Assembly: GCA_021307345.1 (NCBI GenBank)
Contig: CP089930.1
Coordinates: 3,410,001-3,474,000 of the forward strand
Direction of reading: 5' to 3'
From: Escherichia coli
GTDB lineage: Bacteria; Pseudomonadota; Gammaproteobacteria; Enterobacterales; Enterobacteriaceae
DNA: 64,000 nt
Positions within the stretch are counted from its first letter, which is position 1. Each line of letters begins with the position of its first letter. Shown here in pieces: positions 32,577 through 40,606 of this stretch. The position numbers and the translations under genes are program-made. The notes beneath the pieces are model-generated. The model had not been told where the DNA came from. It made no database searches and saw only the letters and a list, made by a program, of their open reading frames with translations.

Positions 32577-32658
32577 ATGAGTGGTGAAAAAAGGCGAAAG
32601 GCTGGCGGTTTTATGGCCTTGTAGGTTTTGGTGCAATAGCCCTACTTTCCGCTGGCGT
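32577..32658 (+). pseudogene. yfaA: yfaA 5' remnant (frameshifted and truncated)
   Basis: ATG at 32577 behind AAGGA reads MSGEK and then hits TAG after 15 codons. Adding one base in the six-A run at 32587-32592 restores a membrane-anchor reading, MSGEKKAKGWRFYGLVGFGA then IALLSAGV, which I recognise as the start of K-12 YfaA (DUF2138 family, about 560 residues). After SAGV the sequence switches to yfaP. Almost the whole gene is deleted. Confidence 0.75.
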
Positions 32659-33117
32659 CAGGGCATTGAAGGCAGCAACAGTGTGCAGGTCATCAGCCCG
32701 TATGGGCAAAGCCGACAAAAAATGCAGTTTTACTCAACGCCGGGTACAGGAACGATTCGTGCACGTTTACGGCTGGTTCTCTCGTGGGATACGGATAATA
32801 CCGACCTCGATCTTCATGTCGTTACGCCTGATGGCGAACACGCCTGGTACGGTAACACGGTGCTGAAAAACAGTGGCGCACTGGATATGGATGTCACGAC
32901 GGGGTACGGACCCGAGATTTTCGCCATGCCAGCGCCAGTTCACGGGCGCTATCAGGTGTATATCAACTACTATGGCGGACGCAGCGAAACGGAATTAACC
33001 ACCGCCCAACTGACGCTGATCACCGATGAAGGATCGGTCAATGAGAAACAGGAAACATTTATTGTACCGATGCGTAATGCTGGCGAGCTGACGCTGGTGA
33101 AAAGTTTTGACTGGTAA
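32650..33117 (+). pseudogene. yfaP: yfaP 3' part (DUF2135), lost its start
   Basis: From about 32650 to TAA 33117 the frame reads RWRQGIEGSNSVQVIS through a DUF2135 domain (LVLSWDTDNTDLDLHVVTPD, GALDMDVTTGYGPEIF, YQVYINYYGGRSET) to ...LVKSFDW. About 155 residues remain of a protein of about 258 in K-12. Signal peptide and N-terminal third are missing. Between yfaA and yfaP, K-12 has yfaT, yfaS and yfaQ; all are absent here. Confidence 0.8.
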
Positions 33118-33150
33118 TTAATGAGGTTACTTTCACTGTCGATGTTTAAG

Positions 33151-33185
33151 AAAACGCCCGATGACTTTCGCTATCGGGCGTTTTT
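33151..33185. terminator. Bidirectional terminator between yfaP remnant and atoB
   Basis: AAAACGCCCGAT / ATCGGGCGTTTTT, an 8-bp GC core flanked by A-run and T-run, so it can act in both directions between the convergent units. Confidence 0.8.
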
Positions 33186-33190
33186 GTTGG

Positions 33191-34375
33191 TTAATTCAAT
33201 CGTTCAATCACCATCGCAATTCCCTGACCGCCGCCAATGCACAGCGTCGCCAGACCCAGCGTTTTATCGCGTGTCTGCATTGCATGTAATAACGTGACCA
33301 GAATACGAGCACCACTGGCACCGATAGGGTGCCCCAGCGCGATGGCTCCGCCGTTGACATTCACTTTCTCAGGATCAAAGCCCAGGGTTTTCCCAACGGC
33401 AAGGAACTGCGCAGCAAATGCTTCATTGGCTTCGATGAGATCAATGTCTGCCAGTTGTAGCCCCGCCAGTTGTAACGCTTTTTGCGTGGCAGGTACTGGT
33501 CCCATACCCATCAATGCAGGGGGCACGCCACCGCTGGCATAGCTTTTAATGCGTGCCAGTGGTTTTAGGCCTGCCGCCAGCGCCGCAGATTCTTCCATAA
33601 TCACCAGTGCGGCAGCCCCATCGTTAATGCCAGACGCGTTCCCGGCGGTGACCGTTCCGGCTTTGTCGAAGGCCGGGCGCAATGCAGCAAGAGCTTCTGC
33701 AGTAGAATCTACTTTCGGGAATTCATCGCGATCGAAGACGATGTTTTTCTTCCGTGTGACAACATTTACCGGGACAATTTCGGCGGTAAAAGCACCGGAC
33801 TCAATGGCTGCTGCCGCTTTACGCTGTGAATGTAGCGCCAGTTCATCCTGCATTTCACGGGTAATTCCGTACTCTTTGGCAACGTTCTCGGCGGTAATAC
33901 CCATATGATAACCGTGAGTGGCGCACATCAGGCCATCGCGCAGGATCACGTCATAAACCTGTCCGTCTCCAAGACGATAACCAGAGCGTGCTTTTGCATC
34001 GAGTAAATAGGGCGCTAAACTCATGTTCTCCATTCCACCCGCTACGATGCTCTGTGCCTGACCGGCCTGAATTGCCTGGGCGGCAAGCGCCACGCTTTTC
34101 AGACCAGAACCACATACTTTGTTGACCGTAAATCCGCACACCGTTTCTGCCAGTCCGCTTTTTAGCAGTGCCTGACGAGCCGGATTTTGCCCCAGCCCGG
34201 CCTGCAATACGTTACCCATAATCACTTCATCGACGTGTTGTGAATCGAGTTTTGCGCGTTCAATGGCGGCCTGAATTACTGTTGCCCCCAGATCGATGGC
34301 GCTGGTGGAGGCGAGTGAACCATTAAAACTACCGATGGCAGTACGTACCGCACTGACGATGACACAATTTTTCAT
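33191..34375 (-). CDS. atoB: Acetyl-CoA acetyltransferase (thiolase II)
   Basis: 394-residue biosynthetic/degradative thiolase that splits acetoacetyl-CoA with CoA into two acetyl-CoA, the last step of acetoacetate use. Catalytic Cys88 lies in [10 protein letters not shown], the histidine in [12 protein letters not shown] and the second cysteine in LCIGGGQG. Full length. Fourth gene of atoDAEB, 30 bp behind atoE. Confidence 0.98.
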   Translation of the reverse strand: MKNCVIVSAVRTAIGSFNGSLASTSAIDLGATVIQAAIERAKLDSQHVDEVIMGNVLQAGLGQNPARQALLKSGLAETVCGFTVNKVCGSGLKSVALAAQAIQAGQAQSIVAGGMENMSLAPYLLDAKARSGYRLGDGQVYDVILRDGLMCATHGYHMGITAENVAKEYGITREMQDELALHSQRKAAAAIESGAFTAEIVPVNVVTRKKNIVFDRDEFPKVDSTAEALAALRPAFDKAGTVTAGNASGINDGAAALVIMEESAALAAGLKPLARIKSYASGGVPPALMGMGPVPATQKALQLAGLQLADIDLIEANEAFAAQFLAVGKTLGFDPEKVNVNGGAIALGHPIGASGARILVTLLHAMQTRDKTLGLATLCIGGGQGIAMVIERLN

Positions 34376-34405
34376 TTTATATTCCTTCTGTCTGTAGAGT
34401 TGCCG

Positions 34406-35728
34406 TCAGAACAGCGTTAAACCAATGACGAAAATGACGCCGGAGAAGAGCAGGGCAGTGATGCAATAGCCCATGATGTCGCGGACACCGAGCCCGGCGA
34501 TTGCCAGTGCTGGCAGCGCCCAGAACGGTTGTGCCATGTTCATCCATTGCTCGCCGTAGGCGATCGCCATTACCGATTTACCGAGATCAGCGCCCAGCGC
34601 CTGGGCTGCGGGTATCACGAAAGGTCCCTGAATAACCCAGTGACCGCCACCAGACGGAACGGCGAAGTTAATCAGTGCAGAACTAAAGAAGGTCATTACC
34701 GGGAAGGTGTCTTTGTTCGCAACATTGATAAAGAATTCGGTAATGAGTCCGCCCAGACCGGAGTGCTCCATCATCAGTTGGATCCCGGCGTAGAAGGGGA
34801 ATTGCACCAGAATACCGGCGGTACTGCGTGCTGCCGCGCTGATAGCTCGCATATAAGCCATTGGCGTTTTATGTAGCAGCAGACCTGCAATCATAAACAT
34901 CAGGTTGACGGTATTGATGGTGATGTTGAAGCCATGTTCGATGAAGTACATCGCCAGGTAAGCGATACCCAGTGCGCCGATGATCAACGTCAGGATGCGA
35001 CTTTCCTCCAGTCGCTCGGAGGGTGGTGCATCTTTCGGTAGCTGCTTCTGAAAATCAGCCTCTTCCATGAGTAGTTTCGGATCGATACTCACCACGTCAG
35101 ACGGTTTTGGCATCATCATGCGGGTGATAAATGGCATCACCACAATCAATGCCACAGTGATGAAAATGTTAAAACCACTGAACAGAGTATCGCCCACCGG
35201 GATAAGCCCGGCGATATGCTCAACCGGGTTGCCCGGTGTTGCAGCCAACAGAGGCATTGAGCCAGAGAAGCCGCCACCCCAGGTGAGAAAACCAATGTAG
35301 GCGCAGGCAATGAGCAACGGATAATCAGAGCCAGGTACTCGCCGGGCGACTTCACGGGCGAACATTGCGCCGACAACCAGACCAAATCCCCAGTTGATGA
35401 CACAAGCGACGGAACCGAAGAAAGTGACCAGCATGACGCCCTGTACGGGTGTTTTTGCGGCGGAGGCGGCAGTCCGCAGCAAGCTTTTCACCGGAGCAGA
35501 GCTGGCAAGGGCATGACCGGTAACGATGATCAGCGCCATCTGCATACCGAACGCCAGCAAGTTCCAGAAACCGTCCCCCCACATTTTCACCATGCTGATC
35601 GGCGTTTGTGGTGTTAACCAAAGCGCGATCACGAACGTTAGCAACGTCAGCAACATGGCAAAGATCAGAGGATCGGGAAGCCACCGGCTGACAAAGCGCG
35701 TCATAAAACGCGAGATGCGACCAATCAT
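34406..35728 (-). CDS. atoE: Short-chain fatty acid transporter AtoE
   Basis: 440-residue multi-span inner membrane protein of the AtoE/SCFA family. It takes up acetoacetate and short fatty acids such as butyrate. Hydrophobic spans occur throughout, with conserved loops (VGAMFAREVARRVPG; VPSGGGHWVIQGPFV). The start ATG 35728 overlaps the atoA stop as ATGA, so translation is coupled. Confidence 0.96.
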   Translation of the reverse strand: MIGRISRFMTRFVSRWLPDPLIFAMLLTLLTFVIALWLTPQTPISMVKMWGDGFWNLLAFGMQMALIIVTGHALASSAPVKSLLRTAASAAKTPVQGVMLVTFFGSVACVINWGFGLVVGAMFAREVARRVPGSDYPLLIACAYIGFLTWGGGFSGSMPLLAATPGNPVEHIAGLIPVGDTLFSGFNIFITVALIVVMPFITRMMMPKPSDVVSIDPKLLMEEADFQKQLPKDAPPSERLEESRILTLIIGALGIAYLAMYFIEHGFNITINTVNLMFMIAGLLLHKTPMAYMRAISAAARSTAGILVQFPFYAGIQLMMEHSGLGGLITEFFINVANKDTFPVMTFFSSALINFAVPSGGGHWVIQGPFVIPAAQALGADLGKSVMAIAYGEQWMNMAQPFWALPALAIAGLGVRDIMGYCITALLFSGVIFVIGLTLF

Positions 35729-36375
35729 AAATCACCCCGTTGCGTATTCAGATCGGCGGCTACTTCAAACTGAGCTTCGGTTTTGGCACGCACGGTGGCT
35801 AAATCACACCCGTCGGCAATTTCGGTGAGCCACATTTTGCCGTCAATGAAACGAAAGACAGCCAGTTCAGTGACCAGCATATGCACCGCGTGTTGCGCAG
35901 TGAGCGGCATGGTGCAGCGGCGCAAAATTTTCGGTGAACCATCTTTGGCGCAATGTTCCATGGCAATGATCACTTTGCGCGCCCCGGTCACCAGATCCAT
36001 CGCGCCACCCATACCGGGCACCATTTTTCCAGGCACTACCCAGTTCGCGAGGTTGGCTTCTTCGTCTACCTGCAAACCACCGAGCACGCAGGCATCAATA
36101 TGACCGCCACGGATCAGCGCAAATGACATGGCGCTGTCAAACATGGCTGCGCCGGGTAAAACGCCGCATGGTTGTCCGCCTGCGTTAACCAGATCTGGAT
36201 GCGCTGTCGTGACCGGGCCTAAACCGAGGAAGCCGTTTTCCGATTGCAGAGTGATATGAATGCCTTCTGGCAAATAGTTGGCGACCATCGTCGGCAGACC
36301 AATGCCCAGATTCACGATGTCACCATCACGAAGCTCTTGTGCCACACGGCGTGCAATACGTTGTTTCGCATCCAT
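35725..36375 (-). CDS. atoA: Acetate CoA-transferase, beta subunit
   Basis: 216 residues, CoA-transferase family I. The SENGFLGLGP motif contains the catalytic glutamate that forms the CoA thioester, and VNLGIGLPTMVANYLPEG is the N-terminal signature. With AtoD it moves CoA from acetyl-CoA to acetoacetate. Its ATG shares a base with the atoD stop (TAATG). Confidence 0.97.
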   Translation of the reverse strand: MDAKQRIARRVAQELRDGDIVNLGIGLPTMVANYLPEGIHITLQSENGFLGLGPVTTAHPDLVNAGGQPCGVLPGAAMFDSAMSFALIRGGHIDACVLGGLQVDEEANLANWVVPGKMVPGMGGAMDLVTGARKVIIAMEHCAKDGSPKILRRCTMPLTAQHAVHMLVTELAVFRFIDGKMWLTEIADGCDLATVRAKTEAQFEVAADLNTQRGDL

Positions 36376-37037
36376 TATTTGCTCTCCTGTGAAACGATGA
36401 TGTGGTCGATAACGGCACCAGGGGTGACAATATGGTCAGGTTGCAGCTCGCCGACTTCGACCAGTTCATCTGGCTCCACCAGCGTGATATCAGCCGCAAG
36501 GGCAATCAGGGGGTTAAAGTTGCGGGCGCTAAGTTGATAGGTCAGGTTGCCAAGTGTGTCGCAACGATGAGCGCGAATGAGCGCCAGGTCGGCGCGCAGT
36601 GGGCGTTCAAGCAGCCAGGTTTTGCCGTCGAGTGTCAGCGTCTGTTTGCCTTCCTCTACGACGGTGCCGACACCGGTTGGGGTGAGAAAACCACCAAGTC
36701 CAGCTCCACCACAGCGAATTTGCTCGATTAGCGTACCTTGCGGCACCAGAACGACGTCCATCTCACCAGATATCATGCGCCGACCTGTTTCCGGGTTGGT
36801 GCCGATATGTGAAGCAATCACTTTGCGGACTCGACCATTGACGATGAGCGGACCGATGCCGGTATCAACAAACGCGGTATCATTGGCTATCAATGTCAGG
36901 TCGCGAACACCAGATTCCAGTAATGCTTCAACCAGGCGGGATGGAGTGCCAATCCCCATAAATCCGCCCACCATGATGGTCATGCCGTCACGAAAGAAGC
37001 CGGAGGCGTCTTGTAATGTCATCAATTTTGTTTTCAT
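36375..37037 (-). CDS. atoD: Acetate CoA-transferase, alpha subunit
   Basis: 220 residues, CoA-transferase family I alpha subunit ([20 protein letters not shown] at the N-terminus, the GG-G loop typical of the family). First gene of atoDAEB, so its upstream region carries the operon promoter: a sigma54 site at 37084-37098 and an AtoC palindrome at 37180-37220. Confidence 0.97.
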   Translation of the reverse strand: MKTKLMTLQDASGFFRDGMTIMVGGFMGIGTPSRLVEALLESGVRDLTLIANDTAFVDTGIGPLIVNGRVRKVIASHIGTNPETGRRMISGEMDVVLVPQGTLIEQIRCGGAGLGGFLTPTGVGTVVEEGKQTLTLDGKTWLLERPLRADLALIRAHRCDTLGNLTYQLSARNFNPLIALAADITLVEPDELVEVGELQPDHIVTPGAVIDHIIVSQESK

Positions 37038-37083
37038 TATTTATCCCTCTTGCATACACCGTTGTGGGTACAGTCAGGGAATA

Positions 37084-37098
37084 GCAAGGGGAGTGCCA
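37084..37098 (-). promoter_or_regulatory. Sigma54 promoter of atoDAEB
   Basis: On the minus strand TGGCAC-TCCCC-TTGC, a perfect -24/-12 sigma54 element, 47 bp upstream of atoD. It agrees with AtoC being a sigma54 activator. Confidence 0.88.
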
Positions 37099-37179
37099 GA
37101 ATGAGAATATTTGATGTTGTTTTTAACTGATTGAATATAAAAGGATAAATAAGGTGGGGATTAAGAAGGAGGATGATTG

Positions 37180-37220
37180 GCTATGCAGAAATTTGCGCAC
37201 TGTGCAAATTTCTGCATAGC
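37180..37220. promoter_or_regulatory. AtoC binding palindrome
   Basis: Inverted repeat with perfect 17-bp arms, GCTATGCAGAAATTTGC and GCAAATTTCTGCATAGC, separated by 7 bp. It is centred 100 bp upstream of the sigma54 element and directly behind the atoC stop. This is the expected enhancer site for AtoC. Confidence 0.88.
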
Positions 37221-37231
37221 AAGTTTTGGTG

Positions 37232-38617
37232 TTATACATCCGCCGGATCGATACCGTATTCCTGGAGTTTATACATCAATGCACGGCGACTGATGCCCAG
37301 CATCAAAGCGGTGCGGGTTCGGTTTCCGTCCTGTTGTTCCAGCACTTCCATAATGATGCGTTTTTCGACGCGTTTAATTTCCTCTTTTAAATTACGCTCA
37401 CCGACAGGGGCTGTTTTTGCCTCACCAGCATTACAGACTGGCTGACGAATCTGTGGCGGAAGATCCTCAGAAAAAATGATCGGACCTGAGTTCATTACGA
37501 CGGCGCGTTCAATGACGTTGGAAAGCTCTCGAATATTTCCCGGCCATGACCAGGCGGTAAGCAGTGACATTGCCATCGGATCGATGTCGATAATATCGCG
37601 CTGATTCTCACTACTGAATTTTTGCAAAAAGTGATTAGCTAACAGGGAAATATCTTCCCGACGATCGCGCAGAGGCGGCAGTATTAAATGAATAACGTTA
37701 AGGCGATAAAAGAGATCTTCACGGAAGGTGCCTTCTTTTACCATCGCCTGCAAGTCGCGGTTGGTGGCGGCAATGATGCGGATATCAACTTTTATGGTCT
37801 GATGGCCGCCAATCCGTTCAAATTCCCGTTCCTGCAGAATGCGTAGTAATTTGGCTTGCAGTACCAGCGGCATTTCGCCAATTTCATCGAGGAGCAGAGT
37901 CCCCTCATTGGCGCGTTCAAATAATCCCTGACGCAAGGTTTGTGCACCAGTAAATGCACCTTTTTCGTGACCAAACAGTTCACTTTCGAGCAACGATTCC
38001 GGCAGCGCCGCGCAGTTGACTTTAATAAACGGCCCCTTTGCCCGCCGCGAATTGTAGTGAATCGCTCTGGCAATCAATTCTTTCCCGGTGCCGCTTTCAC
38101 CGCTAATCAAGACGCTGGCCTGAGAAAGGGCTATTTTGGCGGTGTCTTTGCAGATGTCCATCATCGCCGGGCTGTTGGTGAGAATGTGCCCCCATTGCCA
38201 ACTGGTGCTCAGTGCCTGGTGCAGATGGCGGATCTCTTTTTTCATTGACTGGAGTTGTAAAGCGCGCTGAACGATTAAATTCAACTCATCGAGATCAAAC
38301 GGTTTGATAACATAGTCGAAAGCACCGCAGCGTAGTGCTTCGACGGCGGTTTCCACTTCAGCATAGGCCGTCATCAGAATAACGGGTGTCCGGGTCTCAT
38401 GGCCGCGCATCTCCTTTAGTGCCTTGATGCCGTCCATCTCAGGCATACGGATATCCATCAACACCACGTCGGGGTGAATATCGGCAAACAGGTGTAATGC
38501 GGTGCGTCCGTTGTTCGCACAATGTGTTTCGTATCCTTGTAGTGCAAAAGCGGTGCTCAGCATACGGCGAACATTATCTTCATCATCAACAATAAGGATG
38601 CGATTAATAGCGGTCAT
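37232..38617 (-). CDS. atoC: Response regulator AtoC (NtrC family)
   Basis: 461 residues in three domains: receiver with phospho-acceptor Asp55 (VVLMDIRMPEMDG), sigma54-activating AAA+ domain (Walker A GESGTGKELIARA, GAFTGA loop that contacts sigma54, Walker B LLLDEIGEMP) and a C-terminal Fis-type helix-turn-helix (TRTALMLGISRRALMYKLQE). It activates atoDAEB in response to acetoacetate; it is also known as the ornithine decarboxylase antizyme. ATGA overlap with atoS. Confidence 0.98.
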   Translation of the reverse strand: MTAINRILIVDDEDNVRRMLSTAFALQGYETHCANNGRTALHLFADIHPDVVLMDIRMPEMDGIKALKEMRGHETRTPVILMTAYAEVETAVEALRCGAFDYVIKPFDLDELNLIVQRALQLQSMKKEIRHLHQALSTSWQWGHILTNSPAMMDICKDTAKIALSQASVLISGESGTGKELIARAIHYNSRRAKGPFIKVNCAALPESLLESELFGHEKGAFTGAQTLRQGLFERANEGTLLLDEIGEMPLVLQAKLLRILQEREFERIGGHQTIKVDIRIIAATNRDLQAMVKEGTFREDLFYRLNVIHLILPPLRDRREDISLLANHFLQKFSSENQRDIIDIDPMAMSLLTAWSWPGNIRELSNVIERAVVMNSGPIIFSEDLPPQIRQPVCNAGEAKTAPVGERNLKEEIKRVEKRIIMEVLEQQDGNRTRTALMLGISRRALMYKLQEYGIDPADV

Positions 38618-40440
38618 ACAGTCTGATTTCCCTGCGGGTTGATCGGTAAAATAAGGGTGAAGGTTGCGCCGTAGCCCGGCAAACTGGTGACGCGAATATC
38701 CCCCTGATGGGCATTAATGATGCGTTGACTTAACGCCAGACCAAGTCCGGTTCCTGAGGCTTTGGTGGTGAAAAAGGGATCGAAGATCTTTTTTTGCAGC
38801 GAGAGATCAATGCCACAGCCGTTGTCTTCTATCGAAATGGCCTGTTGTGAGTCGCTGTACTGCCAGGTTCGAATGCGAATTTTCCCTCGTGCACTGATAG
38901 CCTGGACGGCATTGATCAGGATATTCAGGAGTACCTGTTTGAGCAGTTCGCGATCGGCACTAATCAGGCTTAATTCATTGTCCAGTTCGCTTATGAAGTC
39001 GACTCGCGCTTGTACGCCGGCGGTTTGCACCAGTACCAGAGTTTCTTCAACCAATGCATTGAGGCTGACTTGTTGCCATTGACTGTGGCGTGGGCGTGAA
39101 AAATCGAGCAATTGCTGAATGACTTTGTTAATTGAGTCGATTTCTTTGAGTACTACAGAAAGATATTCCTGATGTATTTGGTCAGTGGTTTGTTGGCGCA
39201 AGATCTGTACATAACCACGAATAGCCGTCAGCGGATTACGGACTTCATGCGCCACGCCAGCCATCAGCTCACCCAGTGTGGCGAGGCGTTCAGCTTGCGC
39301 CATGCGGCGTTGGGTTTCTTTGCGGGCAGTTAAATCAGAGAAAATCACCAAAGCACCTATCATTTCACCATGCGTGTTATGAATACGACTGGTAGTGACA
39401 CTGATTTCAATGGTGCGGTCACGGCCTGGAAAACTGATCTCCAGCGCCACGTGTTCGGTGCCATGTTCCAGCGTATCCAGAACTGGACTGTAGAACTGAG
39501 TATTGTCGAACAACATGGAGTAAGGCTGCCCTACCAGTTCATGACGTTGATAGCCAGTGATGACTTCTGCTGCTGGGTTCATGGTGGTTACATCACCCTG
39601 GCGGTCGATGGCAATGACGCCATCGGCAGCGTTTTCAATAATCAGATCGTTAAGTGTCCGCGTTTCACGCAGTGCCTGGGCGAGGTTGTTAACACTCTGA
39701 CTGATTTGCCCCATTTCACCGGGCAATTGTGGTAATCGAGTGGGAATATTTTGCGCCAGAGTCGAGAGGCCATCGGTGATGATATCTATATTGGCGCTCA
39801 GGCGACGGGAGAAAAGCACAATCAACAACAGGCTTATCAGCAAACCGGCGGTGAGTACAATGATAATCCTCACATCCATTTTCCAGGCCTGGCGGCGAAT
39901 ATCTTCGGTTAATTCATTGGCCCAGATATAACCGAGGACTTCACCATTACGTTCAATGGGGATCATTGAATTCAAAATATCGCCGCGCACCTGCCTGCCT
40001 GAATAAACCAAAGGGGTATTTGTACGCATAACTTCGCGACCAGGGTGATCCGCAGCAATAGTCACGCCCACATTATTCTGATATAGCGATGAAGGCGCGT
40101 AGGTGATTATCGCATCCAGCGTCTTGTTATAATAACCAGCGCCTATGCCAGGAAAGGCGCGAGTAATATTTTCGGTAATGGGGGCAAGCTCTGCATTCAA
40201 TGCGCGGATACGCTCTTCACGCGGTAAGTCGATGTAGAGATCGTAGCGATCGCCTAGCGCCTGATTAAGCAGGTTGACCACGGCAGAAAGTTTTTTCTCT
40301 TTTTCAGATAAGACTGCTGAACGTCCTTCCGTTTCTACGATATAACCAATAGTAAGCGTTGGGACAATGACCATCAGGATTGCCATCAGGATCATTTGAT
40401 TGCGTAAGCGGCGTGGATAAATCCACTTCATATAATGCAT
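38614..40440 (-). CDS. atoS: Sensor histidine kinase AtoS
   Basis: 608-residue membrane kinase. Membrane span at about 12-34 (MILMAILMVIVPTLTIGYIV), periplasmic sensor region, second span at about 185-207 (IIIVLTAGLLISLLLIVLFS), HAMP, PAS domain (DLIIENAADGVIAIDRQGDV), H-box MAGVAHEVRNPLTAI with the phosphorylated histidine, and the ATPase domain (IEDNGCGIDLS, GTGLGLALS). It senses acetoacetate and phosphorylates AtoC. I start at ATG 40440 (MHYMKWIY), matching K-12; the ATG 5 codons earlier is an alternative. Confidence 0.96.
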   Translation of the reverse strand: MHYMKWIYPRRLRNQMILMAILMVIVPTLTIGYIVETEGRSAVLSEKEKKLSAVVNLLNQALGDRYDLYIDLPREERIRALNAELAPITENITRAFPGIGAGYYNKTLDAIITYAPSSLYQNNVGVTIAADHPGREVMRTNTPLVYSGRQVRGDILNSMIPIERNGEVLGYIWANELTEDIRRQAWKMDVRIIIVLTAGLLISLLLIVLFSRRLSANIDIITDGLSTLAQNIPTRLPQLPGEMGQISQSVNNLAQALRETRTLNDLIIENAADGVIAIDRQGDVTTMNPAAEVITGYQRHELVGQPYSMLFDNTQFYSPVLDTLEHGTEHVALEISFPGRDRTIEISVTTSRIHNTHGEMIGALVIFSDLTARKETQRRMAQAERLATLGELMAGVAHEVRNPLTAIRGYVQILRQQTTDQIHQEYLSVVLKEIDSINKVIQQLLDFSRPRHSQWQQVSLNALVEETLVLVQTAGVQARVDFISELDNELSLISADRELLKQVLLNILINAVQAISARGKIRIRTWQYSDSQQAISIEDNGCGIDLSLQKKIFDPFFTTKASGTGLGLALSQRIINAHQGDIRVTSLPGYGATFTLILPINPQGNQTV

Positions 40441-40606
40441 GCTGAAATCCATCAATCTTGTCCGATATATGACGATTATCGGGGGTTAAGGTGATGATTT
40501 CTCGGCGGTGTATCATATTACCGAGAAGAGAGAACATTGCGGTGGCACGCTTTTACCGCTACCTTAACCACACTCCATCGGTCACCTGAGGCGGAGCTTC
40601 GCCCCT

